NCBI RefSeq assembly: GCF_028707975.1
Contig: NZ_JAQVZX010000013.1
Coordinates: 1-37,813 of the forward strand
DNA from: Syntrophomonas sp.
GTDB lineage: Bacteria; Bacillota; Syntrophomonadia; Syntrophomonadales; Syntrophomonadaceae
Reading direction: 5' to 3'
Length of the DNA: 37,813 bases
Numbering within the stretch: the first letter of the stretch is position 1; each line of letters starts with the position of its first letter. The notes under the pieces were generated by a model. The model had not been told where the DNA came from. It did no database searches and was given only the letters and a program-made list of their open reading frames with translations. The translations under genes were made by a program, and so were the position numbers. Shown piece after piece: positions 10,126-17,860 of this stretch.

Positions 10126-11529
10126 ATGGCAGAGGAAAAGAAAATCGATGGGTACGTCAAAACAATAGTTCATAAGGATATGATGCGGGCCTTCATCGAA
10201 ATTATTGGCCCTGAGGCGGAAGGAGTACCGTGTTCGCTGGAACAGGTCAAAAAAGCACTGGCGGAAAAAGGGGTAGTATACGGAATAAATGAAGAGGCTC
10301 TCCAGCAAGCCGTGCTAGAAGAGAACTGGCATCGTGAAATATTGGCAGCGGAAGGTTTGGTACCGGTTGATGGGATTAATGCCTCAATTATCTTCAAGTT
10401 TCCTTTGCCTAAAGAAAGGATGGGCCCTAAAGTAGATGACAAAGGCAATGTTGATTACCATGATTTGGGCTTGATTTATAATGTTAAAAAGGGCACCTTG
10501 CTGGCTGAGAGGATTCCAGCCGTTGAAGGCCAGCCTGGGATTAATGTTATGGGAGTGCAGATTCCCCCAAAAAGGGCCAAAGAACTGCGCATACCACGGG
10601 GCAAAAACACGATAGCGGATAACGAAGAGAGGTTCCTGTATGCAGCCACTGATGGACATGTAACCATAATTGACAATAAAGTCGTCATCGATCCTATTCT
10701 GCAGATTAATGGAAACATAGATTATTCAACGGGAGACATAGATTTTATTGGAAATATCTTAATAAGCGGAGTGGTAAATAGCGGCTTCAAGGTTAAAGCT
10801 GAAGGAGATATAGAAATAAATGGGTTTATTGAAGGTGCTGATGTTACGGCCGGGGGTAATATTGTAGTTAAAGGGGGCATTACCGGCGGCCTAAAGAGCA
10901 TGGTAAAGGCTGGGGAGAGCATTTATGCCCGGTTTATTGAAAATTCCCGGGTGGAAGCGAGAAAAGATGTAATCGTAAAAGACGCCATAATGCAATCCTT
11001 CGTTAAGGCTGGAGGTAGTGTCCGGGTTAGCGACAGAAAAGCCATAATTGTTGGCGGTTGCATTCAGGCTTTTCAAGAAGTCGAATCCAAAGTTCTGGGT
11101 TCTCAGTTGGCCACCCAAACCGTTGTGGAGGTGGGAATTAATCCACTGTTCAGGGCCGAATACCAGAAATTAATTAAGCAAAGGGTCGAAAAGAAAAGGT
11201 TGTTTGACAACCTCAGCCATAACTTGCAGATCTTTCAGAGAAGTGGAGTATCGCCGGACAGTCTTAGTGAGAACAAGAGACGAACCTTATTAAAGATGTT
11301 GGATGATTTTAAAAACCTGCGCCAGGAACTAGCCGAGATGGAAGAGAGAATAATATATCTGGAAGAGGAGTTTGAAAAGGGCAGTATGGCCAAGGTTAAG
11401 GTATTAGAGACAGTATATCCGGGAGTGCGGGTAAGCATAGGGCATTCTATGTATATTGTAAATGATACAGCAAAATTCACCGCTTTTGTTCTGGATCAGG
11501 GGGAAGTAAAGTTAACTTCGCTCCGCTAG
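10126..11529 (+). CDS. DUF342/FapA family protein
   Basis: DGxVTIIDNKVVIDPILQINGNIDYSTGDIDFIGNILISGVV beta-helix repeats and C-terminal coiled coil. Confidence 0.85.
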   Translation: MAEEKKIDGYVKTIVHKDMMRAFIEIIGPEAEGVPCSLEQVKKALAEKGVVYGINEEALQQAVLEENWHREILAAEGLVPVDGINASIIFKFPLPKERMGPKVDDKGNVDYHDLGLIYNVKKGTLLAERIPAVEGQPGINVMGVQIPPKRAKELRIPRGKNTIADNEERFLYAATDGHVTIIDNKVVIDPILQINGNIDYSTGDIDFIGNILISGVVNSGFKVKAEGDIEINGFIEGADVTAGGNIVVKGGITGGLKSMVKAGESIYARFIENSRVEARKDVIVKDAIMQSFVKAGGSVRVSDRKAIIVGGCIQAFQEVESKVLGSQLATQTVVEVGINPLFRAEYQKLIKQRVEKKRLFDNLSHNLQIFQRSGVSPDSLSENKRRTLLKMLDDFKNLRQELAEMEERIIYLEEEFEKGSMAKVKVLETVYPGVRVSIGHSMYIVNDTAKFTAFVLDQGEVKLTSLR

Positions 11530-11548
11530 GGCTAAGGAGGAAGATATA

Positions 11549-11869
11549 ATGACCATTAGAAGCGTTGATATGCAAGTTCTCGTACAGAAGGTTGGCGATG
11601 TAGCCAGGATACAACAAAGCCAGCAATTGGAGAATAATAGCAGACAGCAAGAGTTTGTACAACAGATTAGCCAGCAAACGGATAAGAATGCAAAAACCGT
11701 AAACCAGATGTTGAGAAATGAACAAGCCTATGTACATGAAAAACAGGAAAAGGAGGAATCAGGAAAAAAGAAGCGTACCAAAAAAGGGAAAAGCGAGAAA
11801 ATGGCGAATAAGGACAAGATGGAGGCGCGGCTCAATAACCCAGGTAATAAGCTGGATATTACTGTTTGA
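11549..11869 (+). CDS. Small hydrophilic flagellar-operon protein of unknown function
   Basis: AAGGAGG RBS before ATG; Q/K-rich; stop overlaps the next TTG start (TTGA). Confidence 0.7.
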   Translation: MTIRSVDMQVLVQKVGDVARIQQSQQLENNSRQQEFVQQISQQTDKNAKTVNQMLRNEQAYVHEKQEKEESGKKKRTKKGKSEKMANKDKMEARLNNPGNKLDITV

Positions 11870-12603
11870 AGAAGGTGAATACCATAGGCAGCTATTCTAT
11901 AATTCTGGTCTTGTTTCTGGCGGCGATGCTTATCTTTATCATTGCGCAAAGGTCTTCTCATATGGGTACTTATTCTCAGGAACTCAAGCAAACTGTACTT
12001 GAAGCCAGTGCCATAAGAGATGAACTGGAAAAGATGATGGAGAACAGTTTAAGCATTTCTGAATTGATAGTTGATCGCCTAGATACTGGAGCAAGCAGTG
12101 CGAACCACAGTTTATCAAGGGAAGAAGATTTGCTTGCTGTTCAAGAAGAGGAATCGACTTCTTCTCTGCTCCCGCTTGGTGAAAAAAATGTCAGTGGAGT
12201 AAAAGTAAGGATTTATGAACTGGCTCGGGATTTGGAGATGAATAGCAAAGAATTGATTCAGCTGCTTAAGGATATGGGTTATAGTTATTCCCACCATATG
12301 AACCAGCTCAGTCAAGAAACGGCAAAAATCATTAAAGCCAAAATCTTGGAAAATAACCCGGCTTCTCCACCTGCTTCCTTACTGGAGACGGATGTTTTTA
12401 CTGAAGAAGAAACAGCCATAAAGGAAGAGCGACCCTTGGATGAGTTTTCCCTGCTTGAGCTGAGAACCGCCCACCCCTACCTGGCTGTACGAAGCCTGCA
12501 TGAAAAGGGCTATAGTGTCAAAGAGATTGCCCAGATACTGGAACGGGGTCAAGGAGAAGTAAGTTTGATACTTAACCTGACCCAAAAAAAATCAGTGATC
12601 TAA
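11866..12603 (+). CDS. SwrB-position membrane-anchored protein with internal IF2_N-like domain and C-terminal HTH-like tail
   Basis: N-terminal TM (SIILVLFLAAMLIFIIA); internal VKVRIYELARDLEMNSKELIQLLKDMG; C-terminal LHEKGYSVKEIAQILERGQGEVSLILNL. Lies between sigD and rpsB, as swrB does in Bacillus. Confidence 0.75.
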   Translation: MKKVNTIGSYSIILVLFLAAMLIFIIAQRSSHMGTYSQELKQTVLEASAIRDELEKMMENSLSISELIVDRLDTGASSANHSLSREEDLLAVQEEESTSSLLPLGEKNVSGVKVRIYELARDLEMNSKELIQLLKDMGYSYSHHMNQLSQETAKIIKAKILENNPASPPASLLETDVFTEEETAIKEERPLDEFSLLELRTAHPYLAVRSLHEKGYSVKEIAQILERGQGEVSLILNLTQKKSVI

Positions 12604-12722
12604 GGACACAGTCCATGCCCTTGTCACTCTTTTTTTTTGCTTAAACTTGACGCCACTGCAAAAAACCCTTTTTGTTGCATAAGGGTTGCATGAATATACA
12701 AAACGCTGGTGAAGGTGAAAGC

Positions 12723-12745
12723 GGGCGGTCGAAGACCGCCCCTAC
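12723..12745 (-). repeat. GTAG-footed REP-like hairpin (variant 1)
   Basis: Minus strand reads GTAG-GGGCGGTC-TTC-GACCGCCC; perfect 8-bp stem. Confidence 0.7.
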
Positions 12746-12780
12746 AATGTCTTGCGGTCGCTAGTTGTTGCGCCTGATTC

Positions 12781-12806
12781 GGAACGACACGGGGGTCGTT
12801 CCCTAC
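12781..12806 (-). repeat. GTAG-footed REP-like hairpin (variant 2)
   Basis: Minus strand reads GTAG-GGAACGAC-CCCCGT-GTCGTTCC; perfect 8-bp stem, different sequence from variant 1. Confidence 0.7.
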
Positions 12807-12828
12807 ATAGCCTGCGGTCGCTATTAAG

Positions 12829-12872
12829 GATGCACCCTGCGGGCACTTCTGATGCACCCTGCGGGCACTTCT
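12829..12872 (+). repeat. 22-bp tandem repeat, 2 exact copies plus a diverged third
   Basis: GATGCACCCTGCGGGCACTTCT at 12829-12850 and 12851-12872; GATGCTCCCTGCGGTCGC follows at 12873. Confidence 0.85.
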
Positions 12873-13113
12873 GATGCTCCCTGCGGTCGCTATTAAGGAT
12901 GCTGAGCGGTATATTTATGCGCACTAATGCGTATTTATTACTTTTTGCAGTGACATCAAACTTTTGATTTCCCCAACTTGCCAATCAATATAATTTTGTG
13001 ATATATTATCTTGTGGAAAATACACACGCCAGTGGACTTCCTGAAAGGTGCTAGCGATAGTCTTCAAGAAGGATGAGACGGCGGAGGAAAAAACTGAAAG
13101 GGAGTGCATATTT

Positions 13114-13812
13114 TTGTCAGTAGTAACCATGAAGCAACTCCTGGAGGCAGGAGTGCATTTCGGACACCAGACTCGCCGGTGGAACCCCAAGATGGCAACC
13201 TATATTTATATGGAGAGAAATGGAATCTATATTATTGACCTGCAGCAGACAGTTAAGAAATTTGATGCGGCCTATGATTTTGTCAAGAGTGTGGCTGCGG
13301 CAGGAAAAGGGGTTCTCTTTGTCGGTACCAAGAAACAAGCGCAGGAAACGATTAGAGAAGAAGCTGGCAGGTGTGGCATGTATTTTGTGAACCAGCGCTG
13401 GCTGGGAGGCATGTTAACCAATTACAAAACCATCAAAAGGCGGGTTCTTCGCCTGAAGGAACTGGAAAGACAGGAAGCCGAGGGGGCTTTTGAGGTATTG
13501 AGTAAAAAGGAAGTAGCCCGCCTGCTGAACGAAAGAGAGCGTCTGGAAAGGTTCCTGGGAGGTATAAAAGAAATGGACAAACTGCCAGGAGCAGTTTTTG
13601 TAGTAGATCCCCGCAAGGAAAGAATAGCGGTAGCGGAAGCCCGCAAGCTTAATATTCCTGTGGTAGCCATAGTGGATACAAACTGTGACCCGGATGAAAT
13701 TGACTATGTTATACCGGGAAATGATGATGCCATACGGGCGGTGAAATTAATCTCCTCCAGAATAGCCGATGCAGTATTGGAGGGTAAACAAGGGGAACAA
13801 ATTACGGCATAA
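13114..13812 (+). CDS. rpsB: 30S ribosomal protein S2 (TTG start proposed)
   Basis: [56 protein letters not shown] upstream of TTG 13114. ORF track starts at 13048. Confidence 0.95.
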   Translation: MSVVTMKQLLEAGVHFGHQTRRWNPKMATYIYMERNGIYIIDLQQTVKKFDAAYDFVKSVAAAGKGVLFVGTKKQAQETIREEAGRCGMYFVNQRWLGGMLTNYKTIKRRVLRLKELERQEAEGAFEVLSKKEVARLLNERERLERFLGGIKEMDKLPGAVFVVDPRKERIAVAEARKLNIPVVAIVDTNCDPDEIDYVIPGNDDAIRAVKLISSRIADAVLEGKQGEQITA

Positions 13813-13819
13813 AGGGGAG

Positions 13820-13850
13820 AGGGGGTGTTGGTGTAATCCGCCCCCTTTTT
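13820..13850 (+). terminator. Intrinsic terminator after rpsB
   Basis: AGGGGGTG...CGCCCCCTTTTT stem followed by T-run. Confidence 0.7.
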
Positions 13851-13897
13851 CGTGCTATTTTCGTGCTAAGAATTAGCGTAAAGAGGATTTTTAAAAT

Positions 13898-13989
13898 TAA
13901 CCCCCCGTAGCTGAGCGTAATTCCTATCTGGAGTACCGTAGGGTGGAGGACAGAACCACCAATGAAAATAAAGGCATTACAGGGGGTTA
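13898..13989 (+). other. Candidate structured leader/spacer upstream of tsf
   Basis: 8-bp closing helix TAACCCCC (13898-13905) / GGGGGTTA (13982-13989) encloses GTAG-GGTGG-N9-CCACC (13938-13960). Confidence 0.4.
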
Positions 13990-14009
13990 TTATAGACGCT
14001 GATTTACAC

Positions 14010-14045
14010 AGATATATTATGATATATATCAGAAGGACCGTCCCC
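14010..14045 (-). repeat. GGGGACGGTCCTT-core element, copy A
   Basis: Reverse complement GGGGACGGTCCTTCTGATATATATCATAATATATCT matches 33676-33711 with 2 mismatches in 36. Confidence 0.8.
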
Positions 14046-14088
14046 ATGATATATTATCTTGCTAACCAAATTTAAGGAGGCTAATAAT

Positions 14089-14733
14089 GTGATTACTGCT
14101 GAAATGGTTAAAGAACTTCGGGAGCGAACTGGTGTCGGCATGATGGATTGTAAAAAGGCCCTGGTCGAGACCAATGGTGATATGGAAAAGGCGATTGACG
14201 AATTAAGAACCAAAGGCCTGGCCAAGGCAGCAAAAAAAGCTGGCCGGATAGCCAGCGAAGGGGTGGTAACTTCTTATATACATGGTGGTGGTCGGATAGG
14301 GGTATTGGTGGAAGTGAACTGCGAGACTGATTTTGTCGCCAAAACCAACGATTTCAAGCAACTGGCCTATGATATTGCCATGCAGGTTGCTGCTTCCAAT
14401 CCGGAATACCTTAATCGTGAGAGCGTGCCCCAGGAAGTTATTAACCGGGAGAAAGAAATCTTGAAGGCCCAGGCTCTGGAAGAAGGCAAACCGGAAAAGG
14501 TTATCGAGAAAATGGTGGAAGGTCGGGTAGAAAAGTTTTTTAAAGAACGCTGCTTAATGGAGCAAGCCTTTATAAAGGACCTTGATAAAAGCGTTCAAGA
14601 ACTGGTAAATGAGAATATAGCCCGAATGGGTGAGAACATAAATGTAAGAAGGTTTGCGCGTTACGAAGTGGGCGAAGGAATTGAAAAAAAGAGCTGTGAT
14701 TTTGCCAGTGAAGTTATGTCCCAGATCAAATAA
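14089..14733 (+). CDS. tsf: Elongation factor Ts (GTG start proposed)
   Basis: [67 protein letters not shown] upstream of GTG 14089. ORF track starts at 14059. Confidence 0.95.
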   Translation: MITAEMVKELRERTGVGMMDCKKALVETNGDMEKAIDELRTKGLAKAAKKAGRIASEGVVTSYIHGGGRIGVLVEVNCETDFVAKTNDFKQLAYDIAMQVAASNPEYLNRESVPQEVINREKEILKAQALEEGKPEKVIEKMVEGRVEKFFKERCLMEQAFIKDLDKSVQELVNENIARMGENINVRRFARYEVGEGIEKKSCDFASEVMSQIK

Positions 14734-14814
14734 AGAGCAGTATGCTGAATGCCTGGTAACTCCGAAAATAATGTTTTAGCTTCTGCTTTTAGAAGCAGTC
14801 CGGGAGGTAATCAT

Positions 14815-15531
14815 TTGCAAAAGCCCAAGTTTAAACGTGTAGTATTAAAACTTAGTGGAGAAGCACTGGCCGGCCATAATGCTTCTGGCATTGATAACGA
14901 AGTATTGAATTCCATCGCCCAGCAGGTGGTGGAAGTAGTACAGCAGGAAGTGCAAGTAGCCATAGTTGTTGGGGGAGGTAATATTTGGCGTGGTGTAGCT
15001 GGAAGCGCCAAGGGCATGGATCGAGCTACTGCGGATTATATGGGGATGCTGGCTACAGTAATTAATGCCCTGGCCTTGCAAGATGCCTTGGAACAGGAGG
15101 GTATGGGAACCCGGGTTATGTCAGCCATTGAAATGAAAGAGGTCTGTGAGCCCTATATCCGGCGCAGGGCTATTCGCCATTTGGAAAAGGGACGGGTGAC
15201 TATTTTTGCCGCTGGAACCGGCAACCCTTATTTTTCCACAGATACCGCAGCCGCTTTGAGGTCAGCTGAAATTGAGGCTGAAGTGATACTTATGGCCAAA
15301 AAAGTGGATGGGGTCTATGATGCAGATCCGGTTAAGAACCCGGCGGCTCATAAATTCGACCGTTTGAATTACATAGATGTCTTAAGCCGGGGATTAGGGG
15401 TAATGGACTCCACAGCAGCATCCCTTTGCATGGATAATGGGATTCCCATTATTGTCTTTGATTTGACCCAGGAGGGTAATATTTTAAAGGCAGTAATGGG
15501 TGAAGATATAGGAACCTATGTAGGGAGGTAA
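14815..15531 (+). CDS. pyrH: UMP kinase (TTG start proposed)
   Basis: [59 protein letters not shown] upstream of TTG 14815. ORF track starts at 14749. Confidence 0.95.
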   Translation: MQKPKFKRVVLKLSGEALAGHNASGIDNEVLNSIAQQVVEVVQQEVQVAIVVGGGNIWRGVAGSAKGMDRATADYMGMLATVINALALQDALEQEGMGTRVMSAIEMKEVCEPYIRRRAIRHLEKGRVTIFAAGTGNPYFSTDTAAALRSAEIEAEVILMAKKVDGVYDADPVKNPAAHKFDRLNYIDVLSRGLGVMDSTAASLCMDNGIPIIVFDLTQEGNILKAVMGEDIGTYVGR

Positions 15532-15536
15532 AAAGA

Positions 15537-16094
15537 GTGATTAAGGACATTTTAAGTGATACTGAAGACAGAATGAAAAAAACCATTGAACATTTGAGAA
15601 AAGACCTGGCATCGTTAAGAGCAGGCAGAGCCAATCCCGCCATGGTGGAAAAGATTATGGTTGATTACTATGGGCAGCTTACTCCCATTAATCAACTGGC
15701 TAACATAACCGTGCCTGAAGCCCGATTGTTGGTTATACAGCCCTGGGATAAGACCATTATTTCTGCCCTTGAAAGAGCCATTATGAAATCTGATCTGGGG
15801 ATAAATCCCTCCAATGATGGAAATGTAATACGGCTGGCTATCCCCCAGTTGACAGAAGAAAGAAGGAAGGAACTGGTCAAGGTGGTTCGGAAAAGAGCAG
15901 AAGAAGCCCGGGTAGCGGTAAGAAATATTCGCCGGGATGCCAACGATCTCTTGAAGAATGGAGAAAAGGAAAAGCTTATTTCTGAGGATGAAAACAAAAA
16001 GGGTATGGATGATATTCAAAAGGAAACGGATCGGAATATTAAAGATATAGACAGTGTGTTGCAGGCCAAAGAGAAAGAAATAATGGAAGTCTAG
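15537..16094 (+). CDS. frr: Ribosome recycling factor
   Basis: [45 protein letters not shown] signature. Confidence 0.96.
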   Translation: MIKDILSDTEDRMKKTIEHLRKDLASLRAGRANPAMVEKIMVDYYGQLTPINQLANITVPEARLLVIQPWDKTIISALERAIMKSDLGINPSNDGNVIRLAIPQLTEERRKELVKVVRKRAEEARVAVRNIRRDANDLLKNGEKEKLISEDENKKGMDDIQKETDRNIKDIDSVLQAKEKEIMEV

Positions 16095-16146
16095 ATTTTT
16101 CTTTCGCATTCTCCTGGCTATGGTTATAATGTTACTAGCATATAAT

Positions 16147-16166
16147 ACCCCCTGATGGGGGTTTTT
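16147..16166 (+). terminator. Intrinsic terminator between frr and uppS
   Basis: ACCCCC-TGAT-GGGGGT followed by TTTT. Confidence 0.75.
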
Positions 16167-16184
16167 AGTTTAGGGTGAAAGCGT

Positions 16185-16928
16185 ATGGCCATAAATAATA
16201 AAACGAAATGGGAAGAGCTTATCAATCGAAACAATCTACCGCAGCACATAGCCATAATTATGGACGGAAACGGGCGCTGGGCAAGCAAGCGTCTTATGCC
16301 CAGAACTATGGGGCATCGGGCTGGGATGAGTTCCTTGAAGGAAGTGGTGCGGGCCTGTTCAGATGTCGGCGTATCCACCCTGACCGTCTTTGCCTTTTCT
16401 ACGGAGAACTGGAAGCGTCCTTTGCCAGAAGTTGACTATCTAATGAAACTTCTGGTGGAATATCTTCACCGGGAATTAGATGAATTACATGCCAATGCAG
16501 TTCGTATTAATGTACTGGGGGACTATAATTCTCTACCTCAGCAATGTCGGCAGGAAATAACGGAAGCACTGCAGATTACCCAACATAACAAGGGTTTAAA
16601 GTTTAATATTGCCCTCAACTATGGTTCCCGGGCGGAGATTATAGCTGCAGTTAAGAAGCTGGCAAGCAAGCTTTTAACCGGGGAAATAAGCGCCGAAGAT
16701 ATTTCAGAGGAGAGCTTTGCTGCTTGTTTAACCACCGTAGGGCTGCCAGATCCTGACTTATTAATAAGAACAGCAGGAGAGATGCGAATAAGCAATTTTC
16801 TTCTCTGGCAGATTGCCTATACTGAACTCTGGGTTACCGATTGCCTGTGGCCGGATTTTTCCCGGGAGCACCTTATGCAGGCTATCTGGGATTTCCAGCA
16901 CCGGGAAAGGCGTTTTGGCGGGATTTAG
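16185..16928 (+). CDS. uppS: Undecaprenyl/isoprenyl diphosphate synthase
   Basis: HIAIIMDGNGRWASKR, GHRAGMSSLKEVV, FSTENWKRP, PDLLIRTAGEMRISNFLLWQIAYTEL. Confidence 0.96.
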   Translation: MAINNKTKWEELINRNNLPQHIAIIMDGNGRWASKRLMPRTMGHRAGMSSLKEVVRACSDVGVSTLTVFAFSTENWKRPLPEVDYLMKLLVEYLHRELDELHANAVRINVLGDYNSLPQQCRQEITEALQITQHNKGLKFNIALNYGSRAEIIAAVKKLASKLLTGEISAEDISEESFAACLTTVGLPDPDLLIRTAGEMRISNFLLWQIAYTELWVTDCLWPDFSREHLMQAIWDFQHRERRFGGI

Positions 16929-16951
16929 TAAAAGCTAACAGGGGGAGAAGA

Positions 16952-17737
16952 ATGTTTAAAACCAGGGTAATAAGTTCGCTTATCGGGGTTCCCCTCTTAC
17001 TCGCCGTTTTTTACCAGGGGGGATGGTATTGGAAAGGCTTTTTTATTTTCTTGGCCATCATTGGACTTTATGAATTCTATCGTATGATTTTAAGCAGGGG
17101 GCATAGGATTCTCCAGTTGCCCGGTTATTTCCTGCTCTTAATTTTATTATTAGGATCGGATTATCCTCAGTACTTACTTCCGGGCATTTACCTTTTATTA
17201 GTGGCAGCACTATTGTATTTTGTCCTTTGCTATCCCCGTTTTTCACCGCTGGATTTGGCCTGGACGTTTTTGGGTTCTTCCTATATCGGCTTTTTGTTGG
17301 GCTATGCTTTGCAGATTGCTGACCTTGACCAGTCTTTTTTGCTAATACTCCTGGCCTTTCTTCTTACCTGGGCCAGTGACATAGGGGGTTACCTTTTTGG
17401 TTCTGTTTGGGGCACATATAAAATGATTCCTTTACTCAGCCCGGGAAAGAGCTGGGAAGGAGCAGCAGGATCGCTATTCTTATCTGTATTGGTTTCATTT
17501 TTGTTTTTTAAATTCTTGCACCTGGGGCAGCCGGGGATTAGCCCAGTAATTTTACTGGGCGTGGTAGCAAGTATTCTGGCCCAGTGCGGGGATCTGTTTA
17601 TTTCTGCTATCAAAAGATATTCTGGTGTTAAGGATACCGGAAAGATTATACCCGGCCACGGGGGAGTGCTGGATCGTTTTGACGCCTTTCTCCTGGTGGT
17701 GCCTGCGGTTTATTATTTCTTTGTTTATTGGGGATGA
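16952..17737 (+). CDS. cdsA: Phosphatidate cytidylyltransferase (start at 16952 preferred over ORF-track 16841)
   Basis: MFKTRVISSLIGVPLLLAVFYQGG; SPGKSWEGAAGSL...DLFISAIKRYSGVKDTGKIIPGHGGVLDRFD signature. Confidence 0.93.
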   Translation: MFKTRVISSLIGVPLLLAVFYQGGWYWKGFFIFLAIIGLYEFYRMILSRGHRILQLPGYFLLLILLLGSDYPQYLLPGIYLLLVAALLYFVLCYPRFSPLDLAWTFLGSSYIGFLLGYALQIADLDQSFLLILLAFLLTWASDIGGYLFGSVWGTYKMIPLLSPGKSWEGAAGSLFLSVLVSFLFFKFLHLGQPGISPVILLGVVASILAQCGDLFISAIKRYSGVKDTGKIIPGHGGVLDRFDAFLLVVPAVYYFFVYWG

Positions 17738-17761
17738 GTCAGGGGGCGGTTCTTTGACTCA
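17735..17761 (+). repeat. Minimal GGGGxCGGTTCTT-core hairpin with perfect 7-bp arms
   Basis: TGAGTCA-GGGGGCGGTTCTT-TGACTCA. Confidence 0.7.
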
Positions 17762-17860
17762 AAAATTTGACAGCTATTAAGGTCAGCTAAAATGTGGGGA
17801 TAGAGGTAAACATAGGGTGATTAGTCTCGAAAATCTCGCTAAAATAGGTTTAAGGAGTTT

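Larger units (their letters stand above)
12653..12952. repeat. Composite intergenic repeat block bounded by inverted CACTGCAAAAA...ATATAC ends
   Basis: Left end CACTGCAAAAAACCCTTTTTGTTGCATAAGGGTTGCATGAATATAC (12654-12699); right end is the reverse complement of CACTGCAAAAAGTAATAAATACGCATTAGTGCGCATAAATATACCGCTCAGC (12901-12952). Confidence 0.75.

Noticed and set aside
12604-12640. Possible terminator after the SwrB-like gene (GGAC-ACA-GTCC then a later T-run)
   Set aside because: Stem of only 4 bp is separated from the T9 run by about 15 nt; not a convincing intrinsic terminator.
12829-12902. Possible CRISPR-like array (22-bp repeats)
   Set aside because: Units are directly adjacent without spacers, only about 2.5 copies, and no cas genes in the window.
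12742-12984. Small antisense ORFs (80 aa and 77 aa) in the rpsB upstream spacer
   Set aside because: Repetitive translations (EHQKCPQGAS...) of the repeat modules; no conserved features.
13048-13113. 22-residue N-terminal extension of the rpsB ORF
   Set aside because: S2 homology starts at [17 protein letters not shown] with a TTG start preceded by an RBS; the upstream part is probably leader.
16102-16130. Possible promoter TATAAT (16125) upstream of uppS
   Set aside because: -35 region is poor (TTTCGC) and a start there would run immediately into the 16147 terminator.
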